Assembly: GCF_030915385.1 (NCBI RefSeq)
Contig: NZ_CP133268.1
Span: 3,942,001 to 4,006,000 of the forward strand
Source of the DNA: Neobacillus sp. PS3-12
GTDB lineage: Bacteria > Bacillota > Bacilli > Bacillales > Cytobacillaceae
DNA length: 64,000 nt
Direction of reading: 5' to 3'
The notes under the pieces are model-generated. The model was not told where the DNA came from. It worked only from the letters and a program-made list of their open reading frames with translations, and searched no databases. Below are positions 1 through 9,100 of this stretch, piece by piece; position 1 is the first letter of the stretch; each line of letters begins with the position of its first letter. A program made the translations under genes and the position numbers.

Positions 1-1322
1 AATGCGACTTTTCTCTCATCACCAAATTTTTCTGCATGTGCTGTTTGGAGCAAGTAATTATCATCAGAATCTGCAACGAAAAAGCCGAAGTTATTTTTCC
101 CACTGGAAGTTACTGTAATAAGCCCGATTGATTTGAAAATCCCATGTAAATAGTAATCAATTGCTCTTAAAATGGGCATTGGTAAGTCGGAATAATCATA
201 TCTTACACCAGATATAGTTAAATTATACGCTGCTTGCTTTAAAGACATATCAAGTTTATTGGACGTATGTCTATAATTAGGAAGTACTTCATTAAATCTA
301 TCCTCTACGATTTGAGGATTAATTGTAACCATATTGAATGCATTTAAGGTTTCAACAACATCATCTTCATTTTCACATAATTGAAGTAATAATGTTAAGG
401 TATATTGCATAAATGGTGAATCTTTCCCTTGAACTACAGTTCTTCCAGTGTCGTAACAGTTAATTACTACCCTATAATCATCAGATGTAAGCGTAAAATT
501 GATACATCCCTGTCTTTCTGTATTGGTATACAATTTGAAATTAGGATTTTCAGATTGGATTAAATCAAAAATTAATTCTAATTCTTCTCGATCAATTCCG
601 TAAATAGTTATACCACCATCTTTATTTGAACGAATTCCTTTTTTTAAGAGGGCGCCTTTAGCTAATTTATCTGCTATTTCATTAAAATTAATGCTAGAAT
701 GAGCTTTTACCTTATTAAAAGTTACAGTAATCCCCCTAGAAGCATTGTCAAATAAGGTTACATAATCTTTCGAAATATTTTTTTTGGCAGCCCAGTCTCT
801 CTTAGCCCATTTTTCAATTCCTTCATAATCATAAGAAATAATAACATGTTCGTAACCTGATTCTTTAGCCCAGTTAATAGCATCAATACATGCAAACACT
901 TCTCCCGGAACCTGACGTGATTCAATATATCTTTCATCGTTACCAGAAAATGATTTCTTCTTTAATACGTCGTTTTCTTTAACAGCAACCCAACCTGAAC
1001 CATAAATTGGAGGGGTGTGTGAATACGATCCATCAACATAGATTTCTATACTATTATGCTGTTCTGTAATGGAAAATTCAGAAGTTTGGGTTGGGGATTT
1101 ATGTATTTCTTCTTGCTCAACAACTGCCTGTATGTTGCCTGTATGTACTTCGTTTAAAACAGACTTACTGTTATTATCGAAGAATTTTTGAGCTTCTTTG
1201 TTAGTTTTAAACGATTTATAAATAGCTCCTGAGAACCCTTTAACTTGTTCTTCTGTTTCAGCCCAAGTCATATAAATACCCGGCCTTCGACCTACTTTAA
1301 CTGCATAAAATTTACTCAACAA
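1..1322 (-). CDS. RNase H fused to RnlA-like (RNase LS toxin) domain, partial
   Basis: The gene runs off the left edge, so only its N-terminal ~440 residues are seen. A TTG start at 1322 (or the adjacent TTG at 1319) follows AAGGGAG at good spacing. Residues ~3-48 match the hybrid-binding (viroplasmin-like) domain of RNase HI (KFYAVKVGRRPGIY). Residues ~92-215 are an RNase H fold with all acidic residues: VDGSYS (D97), PGEVFACIDA (E), the D in ISYDYEG, and the last D in NEIADKLAKG. After ~residue 225 the chain resembles the middle of E. coli RnlA (tyrosine- and leucine-rich, YNLTISGVRYD...SDLP...GIFKSIGL). E. coli RNase HI is known to work with RnlA, so the fusion makes functional sense. The HEPN-like RnlA catalytic end and any RnlB antitoxin would lie outside the window. 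The RNase H call is firm; the RnlA call rests on recalled similarity. Confidence 0.8.
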   Translation of the reverse strand, partial: MLSKFYAVKVGRRPGIYMTWAETEEQVKGFSGAIYKSFKTNKEAQKFFDNNSKSVLNEVHTGNIQAVVEQEEIHKSPTQTSEFSITEQHNSIEIYVDGSYSHTPPIYGSGWVAVKENDVLKKKSFSGNDERYIESRQVPGEVFACIDAINWAKESGYEHVIISYDYEGIEKWAKRDWAAKKNISKDYVTLFDNASRGITVTFNKVKAHSSINFNEIADKLAKGALLKKGIRSNKDGGITIYGIDREELELIFDLIQSENPNFKLYTNTERQGCINFTLTSDDYRVVINCYDTGRTVVQGKDSPFMQYTLTLLLQLCENEDDVVETLNAFNMVTINPQIVEDRFNEVLPNYRHTSNKLDMSLKQAAYNLTISGVRYDYSDLPMPILRAIDYYLHGIFKSIGLITVTSSGKNNFGFFVADSDDNYLLQTAHAEKFGDERKVA

Positions 1323-1576
1323 TATCAACTCCCTTACTACTCATAATACCACTCAATTTCGACAAATATAAAGAAATCCTTCTAATAATAGTAAATAAAG
1401 ATAAAAATGTAATTTTGGGTGTATATAAGGTATTTTTGTCTCCATTTGTATCGTCGCTAAATAATAAAATAAGTTATAAATAGAGGGGGTTAAAGAATAT
1501 TATCAGATTTCTAAATCTATAAATATTCTATTGAGAAAAAGTAAACGATTATATTAGGAAAGGATGTTTCATAAAC

Positions 1577-1699
1577 ATGATTCTAGTGGGATTATCAAAA
1601 AAGATTTTTGAAACATATTCAAATTTAAACCTAAGTGGTATACAGAAGAGATATAAGCTTGAAATTTTTTTGAATTGTGAAGAATTGTACTTAAAGTAA
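1577..1699 (+). CDS. Possible 40-residue peptide
   Basis: An ATG preceded by GGAAAGGATG (spacing a little long) opens a 40-codon frame rich in Lys, Leu and Ile. It ends 34 bp before a strong terminator. There is no recognised domain. The frame may be a real small gene or a chance ORF in eroded DNA; the ribosome binding site and the terminator downstream are its only support. Confidence 0.25.
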   Translation: MILVGLSKKIFETYSNLNLSGIQKRYKLEIFLNCEELYLK

Positions 1700-1733
1700 A
1701 GGGTGCTTTTGTTCAATATCCCCCATTATGTAA

Positions 1734-1786
1734 AAGCCGAGAATATGCAAGTTTTTATTCATTTCTTGCTTATTCTCGGCTTTTTT
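1734..1786. terminator. Strong hairpin terminator
   Basis: The arms AAGCCGAGAATA and TATTCTCGGCTT extend by TGCAAG/CTTGCT with one mismatch, and T6 follows on the + strand. A shorter T-run on the other side would also serve the decayed minus-strand gene at 1793-1960. Confidence 0.8.
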
Positions 1787-1792
1787 ACATTC

Positions 1793-1960
1793 AAAAATCA
1801 TACTGCCAAAAACAACATCTTCAAATGCCAAATACATTCCGTATAGTAGAAAGAATCTTTTTGAAATCTTTATACTTTTACCAATAGTTATAACCTACTA
1901 AATGAACCAGTTTATAAGCTTCTAATTTACTTCCACCTTCCTTTAAAATCCTATAAGGGG
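1793..1960 (-). pseudogene. Decayed excisionase-type HTH protein
   Basis: On the minus strand, two adjacent frames reproduce parts of the helix-turn-helix protein encoded at 11795-11989. One frame reads KLEAYKLVH, like KQAYELVH in the intact copy. After a frame change the next reads ITIGKSIKISKR, like VITIGKRIKISKK. Further downstream it drifts to LLYGMYLAFEDVVFWQYDF and a stop. This is a frameshifted, 5'-truncated paralogue of the MerR/excisionase-like (HTH_17) gene of the rolling-circle operon. It suggests a second, decayed copy of that element next to the RNase H-RnlA gene. Boundaries are approximate. Confidence 0.6.
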
Positions 1961-2587
1961 TAAATTTTTTTTGGAAAAATTGCGGGAGGATGTAGGTTTG
2001 ATAAAATTTGTTAATCTGAGCGTTTTATGCCCCACCCCCTTTATCAAAAAGGGTTTGACCATTAATTTTGTGCAGTGTTAATACGTATCGACCGAAACCA
2101 GTGCAACAGACAGTTTATGATGAACAAGATTTAATATTTATCTTTTGACTCCTACATTTGAAATATAAAGTAATTTAAATCCTACAAGGGTATTGCGACA
2201 GACTACCAAAAAAATTAGGGATATCCCCTTCGGGAAGCAGGTAGAAGCATTTTCTAATAGTTCATGTCATTAATAATTCAAAGTGGCTGGTTTATTATTT
2301 ACTTTAATTTACGAATGAATAAGCATAATTAATACCATGATGAACAACTTGTTCAATGAAATGGCAATGAGCTATGAGCTATGAAATGGCAATGACCAAT
2401 GACATACCAATGTAAAAGACTGAATTTTTTAAAAATACATTGTTAATAGTTATAAACGGTGGTAATATCCAAAAGGAAGTTAAGTAATATTAGTTTTAAT
2501 TCATAAAAGAACTGATAAGGATATATAAAGTCGCCTAACGGCTCCAAGTTCTTTAGAATAAGAAAAATAAACATAGGAGGTATTACC

Positions 2588-3208
2588 ATGAAATATCTTA
2601 AATGGGGATACAACAAGTTAACAGAAGAACAAGAGAATCAAATATGGAGTAGATTCCAAGATAGAAAATCGGTAAAAGATTTTATTGGGAATTTGGAACT
2701 CTTTTTTGATCAAATGCTTATTTTAAATGGTAAAGTCAGACCCAAGGGTCAAATGGAATTAGAGCTACTAATTATAGCCAGAACTGAAATGGAAACAATC
2801 ATTAATAAAATTAGTGAAAATAACCAATTATCTTTGTTTACTGAAATTGAAATTCAAAAAATTAATAGGTTTCTAGAAATGAGTAATCTGGGGGCAAGAG
2901 GAAAATTATTAGCAGCTGGTATGTATCCCAAAGAAATTCCTTTTGGTAGAAGCATGCTAGGTTATGAAAACAAATCTCTAGAAGAAAAAAAGATACAAGA
3001 GCTTATAGAACATGGGCAAAGTCTTGGGATTAGTAGTATGGAAAGGTTTAAGAAGATATTGGAAAATAAAGACAGGCAAATAATACGTTACCAACAGGAA
3101 AGAGAAAAATTTTTTTATGAGATTGATTATTTGAGGGAAAGAGTACATATTTTAGAACAAATGCTAGCAGAAAAAGAAAATAACAACAATTCTCAGACTG
3201 AAAAATAA
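2588..3208 (+). CDS. Hypothetical protein with C-terminal coiled coil
   Basis: The gene encodes 206 residues. The ATG follows a near-perfect AGGAGG (ATAGGAGGTATTACC), so the gene is very probably translated. I do not recognise the family. The N-terminal ~130 residues are mixed alpha-helical (WSRFQDRKSV, FFDQMLILNG, ARTEMETIIN). Residues ~145-200 are strongly charged with heptad spacing (MERFKKILENKDRQIIRYQQ... YLRERVHILEQMLAEKE), which predicts a coiled coil. There are no signal peptide, membrane segment or cysteine motif. It stands alone between eroded sequences in the defence-rich island, which gives no strong functional hint. Confidence 0.7.
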   Translation: MKYLKWGYNKLTEEQENQIWSRFQDRKSVKDFIGNLELFFDQMLILNGKVRPKGQMELELLIIARTEMETIINKISENNQLSLFTEIEIQKINRFLEMSNLGARGKLLAAGMYPKEIPFGRSMLGYENKSLEEKKIQELIEHGQSLGISSMERFKKILENKDRQIIRYQQEREKFFYEIDYLRERVHILEQMLAEKENNNNSQTEK

Positions 3209-5329
3209 TACTATCAAAATTTAAATACCCCTTATAAGGACGTTTTTAAGCCATCAAGGTCATTTGATTGTCGAGATGTATTAATGATGGTGCCTGACTT
3301 TATTTTAGTGTTAAAGGCTTACATTTTTGTCAAATACACCATAACTGAATCGATAATTTAAAAACGTCCTATTCTAATCTGAATTATCCAGAGTTATAAA
3401 TCGAATATGGATAAACAAATTAATGAACCAGTGGAAAACGCAGCTTAGACGTCCTTGAAGCCTATTATACCCCAGTTAAAGCCAAGTGCTGCCACAAGCT
3501 CTCACACAAGGATACTGGCATTGTTGTAACACTTTAGAAGGAGCTGCAAGGGTAGTTTTGAGATGATTGGTGAGAATGAATTCACAACATCTTTGACAGT
3601 AAAGATTAATTGTCGACATTGAAGGTCCCAAAATTGCCGTCAAAAAAGTCTTTAGCAACAAAAGCATTGCTTCAACTTGAATAATTTACTTAAATAGTCA
3701 ATTACCAGGTTTTATATTGGTTCATTAAACATGATTTCATATTCTTGTTTAATGTAATCATCATGGTTTTTAACATAAAACCGTTGTTAATACAAAACTA
3801 GATACAAAATTCACTTTAATCTTCTTCCAATGTTGCTGACCATGAACTATCTTTGTGGTTGTAAAATTTGAATGAATTTACGTGGACATTCGTTTCTTCT
3901 ACCAACCATGAAAAAAGTCTATTGGTATAATTTGAACTAAAAAATACGAATGAATTAACAAAAGTACGAACGTATTGTGACAATTTCATGAACGTTTTTT
4001 TGAGTTGTACAAATACCCCAAGTTTTTCTGTTATTTATATATATAGAGGCACTTTTTGATACAAGGCCTTGAACCAACAAGAATCATAAGTAACATGGTA
4101 ACTAATTCTAGAATTGGAAAAAGAGTATTAGCAAGATAACCTTGAAACAATAAGTCTCACATGAACCACAGGGAATCCTGTTACATGATCATACACATGT
4201 AACAGAATACATAGACATGAAAGATTCATGTGCCTAACGGGTCCATAGGGGAGAACTATGCCCAAAAAAGAGTCGTCCATGTAACCGAAGTGGACAAGAA
4301 TCAAGATTCGGGATACAAGGCGTTGGTACCTTTATTTTAGAAGAACTAAAAGGCGCACGAGAATCAAGATTCAACATAACACAGTATCTATTTCTAAATA
4401 AAAAATCATGATACATATTCGTGATTTTTCTTAATGCGCGTTTTTACACATATTTGAATACTTGGTATATTATGGTATTAGAAATAAAGTGTTGATCTAT
4501 ATCCCTTTTTTGGATCTTATTGTCATCAATGAACAAAGTGGAAAAGGATTCATTCCGTCAAGATTTGTAACTCGCCAGTAGAAAGGTAAATGACACCTTT
4601 TTACATCTTGTTGAATAGAACAAACTGAGACACAATCAATATTATTATAATTCAATCGTTTAGCAATAAAACAGATTGTTTCTATGAAAAAAATATTTTG
4701 CAGATTGCCTTCAGCAAATATAAGTTTTATACTCTTAATATTTTCGATCTTCACCACATTTATTAGTTGTATAGAACTGCCTCGACTAAATTTCCCCTGA
4801 CAAACTACGATACTTTAGCGTTTTGCCTCTTACAATTGGTATCCAACATACAATGAATTTTTGCGAATTTCCAAAATCATCAACGTAATTATGCCATCAG
4901 GCATTGATTAACATTTGTCAGTGTTTAATGGTACTTATTCACTTATCCTTTTCCTTGGTCAATTTTAGTTGTTGGTTTCGTTGTATTATAGCTACATTTT
5001 CATTATCCTTATTGAGATGTTCTATACTACTGAGTAATACACGAATTGGGCCCCGAGTGAATAAGGTAATGATCTATGGCATCATACAAGGTCCATTTTG
5101 GCTGATTGCGAAGTATGGAAGGGGTCCGTACCTTTTTATCCTTTAACTCTTGAATGATGCTTATATAACGTCTCAAATGATAATGGCTTCATTAGATAAA
5201 TCTCTTTGTGAATGAGACAGATGAAGTAATCATGATATTCTAAAAATAAATTAAAGTAAATGTGTAGGATGAAGATGAATAGAGAATGTATTGTAGATAT
5301 AGGATGATACATAAAAGGAGAGTGTTATA
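3209..5329. other. Eroded 2.1-kb stretch without a credible gene
   Basis: Open frames here are short, lack ribosome binding sites and have atypical composition. A 14-15 bp inverted repeat (ATAAGGACGTTTTTAA at ~3235, partner at ~3358) brackets 110 bp. Between 4058 and 4372 short motifs recur: GATACAAGGCNTTG at 4058 and 4312, and the palindrome GAATCAAGATTC at 4298 and 4361. Around 3470-3670 there is a cysteine-rich minus-strand frame that could be a relic of a zinc-ribbon protein, but I cannot assign it. A weak 57-residue minus-strand ORF is listed separately. The whole stretch looks like decayed mobile DNA. Confidence 0.5.
3816..3989 (-). CDS. Weak 57-residue ORF
   Basis: A minus-strand ATG opens 57 codons (starting MKLSQYVRTFVNSF, ending SWSATLEED). 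The composition is protein-like, with a plausible acidic C-terminus. There is no ribosome binding site, no recognised domain, and the surrounding DNA is eroded. It may be the remains of a longer gene. Confidence 0.2.
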   Translation of the reverse strand: MKLSQYVRTFVNSFVFFSSNYTNRLFSWLVEETNVHVNSFKFYNHKDSSWSATLEED

Positions 5330-5563
5330 TTGAATTTTATTTTTGAAGAGTGCCATGAAAATGAGGCTACACACGTTAAAGTTTTAGAAGATGAATCCAA
5401 ACATTATAAATTTGTTAATGTAAGAGTTGGCAAAGTATATGAATTATTAAAGAACGATGATGAAGGCTTTGAAGGTGAAGAAATGATACGAGCTGATGAC
5501 GGAAATTTTATTTGTAGTTTTTCATTATTTTTGAATGTAAAATGGTTGAAGATTAGCTCGTAA
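5330..5563 (+). CDS. Small acidic hypothetical protein
   Basis: The gene encodes 77 residues from a TTG start preceded by AAAGGAGAGTGTTATA, a good ribosome binding site. The protein is acidic (many Glu/Asp, for example EECHENEATHVKVLEDESKHY) with a beta-rich pattern (FVNVRVGKVYELL) that could be an SH3-like barrel. No family is recognised. There are no membrane segments. It is monocistronic, with a terminator ~240 bp downstream. Confidence 0.6.
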   Translation: MNFIFEECHENEATHVKVLEDESKHYKFVNVRVGKVYELLKNDDEGFEGEEMIRADDGNFICSFSLFLNVKWLKISS

Positions 5564-6100
5564 TACAAGAGAAATTTGGAAATGTAGATATGAGAATTGA
5601 ATTACAAGGAAAGACTTGTGGCATGTCTTCAATAAGATTTTATTCAAATAATAGTTTTTTATAACTTGGGGCAATTCAGCACCATTATTGAATATGAAGA
5701 AAAGCAAAGCGCGGAGAATAAAAGTAGCAAATTATAGCTTACATAGGATTCTAAATCCATGATATTAAAATTAAGTCCTGTGGGTAAAGGAGATATGAAA
5801 CAAAAAGAGTCAAGAATTGCTCACTTTCCTTTGAGATTCTTGGCTCTTTTTTGTTATATTACTAGTGTTAAATTGGAATTAATCGATGTAATTTTATCGT
5901 GATAAAGAATATCTATTACTGGTGCGTTCACAGAGCTAAGAACTCAGTTTCTGGTTACTTAATAAGTGTATCCATATAGATAAGTTGGATAGATGTGGTA
6001 TACCTCTGATTCAAGTATTCAATCTGCTGTTCGTTTTTTTTGCTGCTACTTTAAAAATGGTAAAGGTCTGCTCAATTAAGTTTCAACAAAACTTGTTAAA
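5564..6100. other. Non-coding spacer
   Basis: The spacer lies between the convergent 77-residue gene and the large STAND gene. It contains the terminator at 5803-5852. I see no further gene. Confidence 0.6.
5803..5852 (+). terminator. Rho-independent terminator
   Basis: The arms AAAGAGTCAAGAATT and AGATTCTTGGCTCTTT pair with minor mismatches and T6 follows. It ends the transcript of the 77-residue gene. Confidence 0.75.
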
Positions 6101-9100
6101 TTACTCGATATCTACTTGTAAACGAATTAGGATTCTTTCAGCTACAGATGATTGAATTGGCTGGCTGGCCAACTTGCTAAGAAGAACGTAGCATTGTTCT
6201 CTTTCAGTTCTCGTCAATTCTACTCTTCCTGAAATTTGATGAATAACTTCAGCTGCATAATCTGCTACTTCTCTCCATGAATGATAATCGTGTTTTTGGG
6301 GATTTCTTGCATCTAACTCATCTGGGTTAGCAAGGATCCGAAGTATAAATAAATTAATTAATTCAACAGCATCAATTGAATGAATCATTTCAATCTTGTT
6401 TCTACTTATTCCAAAGATAACAGTAAAAACTTCTGGACGCTCGCCTTCAATTATTACTCTTTTCACCATTGAATAAATTGATTGCCACCATTTCAAGAGA
6501 TCGGTGATTTTCATTTCTTTCTCGGGGTTAACTATCCAATGCATGGCAAAAAGTATTAAATCTTTTTCTCGATAACTTTCCTTCTGTTTGAGCTTTTCCC
6601 AAATACGAAGTAGCCAATCCCCATATTCATATGCAAGTTGATTATTGCTAACAGAAATACAAGCCACTTCTTTCAAGCCAAATACGATTCCAGTCAAGAA
6701 ATCTACTTGATTCTTATCATCATCGAGTAATGGAAACTCTGAAGGTTTTGTTATAATGTCATCAACCAAGTTCCTTGCAAATAGTCGTTCATTTTTATGA
6801 TTGGTCAACAAAGCCCGATAGCCGACAAGTTTTCCTAGTTTAGTTAAAAATTCATCAATAAACGGAATCGACTTTTTGCTCAATAATTTTCTTATCACCT
6901 GGTCTAATTGGGTATCAGTAAAACACTCTAAAAGCCGAATACCCCAGCTGAGGGCACTACCAGTTGTAGTATCTCCTAAAATGAGTTCTTCCAATAATTC
7001 GACTCTTTTCTTGTCAGTTCGAAACCAGTGCCACTCAGGAATCGCCAATACGCAAAGATATTGTTGATAAGGAAGAGTTTGGCTATAAACTTTTTTTATT
7101 TCAGTATAAACAATATCGAATATATCATCCCTATTACGAATAGTATCTTCTCTCATCACCTGTTCAAGTAAAAACAAGCTTTCTGTCCAAGAATCTGTGG
7201 GAATCATCATACTATGTCCCTGTGAAAAGTTTTCAGGTGTTTCTGGAAGGCTGCTGTGCTGCAGTAATGCCGTAGCAATTTGTGCAATCATGGTAGAGGT
7301 TTCAGCTGGAATAGGCAGTAATTCTGCACGATTAGCAGCAGTCTCAAGTTTCTCATGATAACTTTTTAGCAAATGCTGCAGCTCTCTAATTGGCCACGTA
7401 TTAATTTTTAACTGATTCAGTGATGCGGCCAATCCTGGTAACACATGTTCAAGTAGAACGATAACATTATTAATTTTGTCCACTGAAGGTGAATTATTTG
7501 GATGCACAAGCTCATTCATCCGTTCATAAAACTTAATCATTAACTCTTTATCAATAGGATCGTCCCACTCTCCTACTGCACTTAAGATGTAGCGTTTATT
7601 ATCACTTGAAGATACATTCTTCCAAACGGTACCATCAATTTCTTCTCTTGGGTCTCTAAGAATGGTGGAATACTCCTGTTCATGAAAATTCTTCAAGATA
7701 GATTTTAAATCTTCACTATCACTGATAGATATACTGGACAACAATATCCCTGCAACATACACACCATTTATGTAGTCAGAATGAGAAACATTGATCAAAA
7801 TGCTATAAATCTGCATTATTTCTTCTTCTTTGACCGAATCCCACATTGTCTGAAACGTCCGAACCAACCAATAATGGCTTCCCCTTACATGATATATTCG
7901 TTCATCAAGAATCATTTCTTTTACTACTGAGAAGAGTTTTTCACCATTTTTCTCTTCTAAAAACAGCTGAATTAAAAAGATTCGAATACTAGCCAGAGGT
8001 GAATTTAAAATGAATGGAATAATCTGGTCTATGAAAAATTCAGGTTTTGTAGCCAGCCAATTTTTTAAACGCCGATGAACCCCTTTTAGAAGTTTAACCT
8101 CCATATCATTCTCATAGATACTATTCCAATAATAATAGCCAGATTGATCGTCAAGTAGCTTTTTGCCTGATTGTACCTCCACCTCTGAGCCTTGACGATA
8201 AGAAGCAATATAGTTTTCGTTTAAGTGTATGGCTAAAAGAAGATCAAGCGTAATGGGAAAAAAAGTGCATGGCAATTGGTCGATCAAAGGAGGAGCCTTG
8301 ATACTATTGGTTCCTAATAATGACCAATCAATGACATAATACTCTAACATATTCTCAGAGGCTATTGTTTTATCCAAAGTAGGAAAATGCCCATCGTGAG
8401 ATAGTCCTATTAATCTACAATATAATTCTCCCAACAGTTTGGAATAGCCTTTTTTTTCGGTTTGAACTCGATCCGCAAGTAATACTAAATATTCAAGAGC
8501 TGTGTGCCTTGTTCGCCCTGTGATTCTAAGAATTTCTTTTGATAGCCAGTCAATTACCAGTTCAAGATTTGCCCATCTGCATATAGTGGGAATGAGGTGC
8601 ATCATCACCCATGAATCATTTTTTCTCAATTCGGTTTGAAATTTCCTTGCCTTTGTCCATTCTAAAATGGTATTTGCTATTAATTGGATATGGTTCCTTC
8701 CTTCATTGGCATGATTTTGTCGATAACCAGCTATAACTTCAAGATAATTAGCAAGCCGTTCTATTGTACCTTCTCCAATCCACGTTTGTTGTTCCACCCA
8801 AATTTTTGATGAGGACCAAGTTGAAAATACAGATACCCAGTCACTGTTCAAATGATATTGTGCTGAACGGATTAATGAATCGACGAAGTTGGGTTTAGGT
8901 TTTTTATTCCATTCTTTGATATTCATTGCCATATTCGGGAAAAGTCCTCCAAGGATACGAGCAATTTGTTCTTTTTCATGATCACTTGCATGGAAAACGT
9001 ATTCTTCAATTGTGCACCCGTTTATATGGGACAATTCATTAACATCAGAAATAGCTTCTAATAATGCCCGTTGCGCACCAAACCGAATAATCACAGAAGA

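Larger units (their letters stand above)
1323..2587. other. Intergenic stretch with eroded gene remnants
   Basis: The stretch is AT-rich. It contains a possible 40-residue ORF, a terminator and an excisionase-like pseudogene, listed separately. It also has a short direct repeat of ATGAAATGGCAATGA around 2356-2396. Nothing else in it looks like a gene. The sequence between 2000 and 2587 has no recognisable coding signal beyond the ribosome binding site of the next gene. Confidence 0.5.

Noticed and set aside
3476-3667. Cysteine-rich minus-strand frame suggesting a transposase zinc ribbon
   Set aside because: Cysteine spacing does not fit a known ribbon and no flanking transposase domain or terminal repeats are seen.
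4058-4372. Possible retron or CRISPR-like repeat block
   Set aside because: The repeats are too short and irregular, there are no spacers of constant length, and no reverse transcriptase or cas gene is present.
4497-4757. 86-codon minus-strand frame with GTG start
   Set aside because: There is no ribosome binding site and no recognisable family, and it lies in eroded DNA.
4904-5146. 80-codon hydrophobic frame resembling a small membrane protein
   Set aside because: The TTG start has no ribosome binding site, and the hydrophobicity follows from T-rich DNA.
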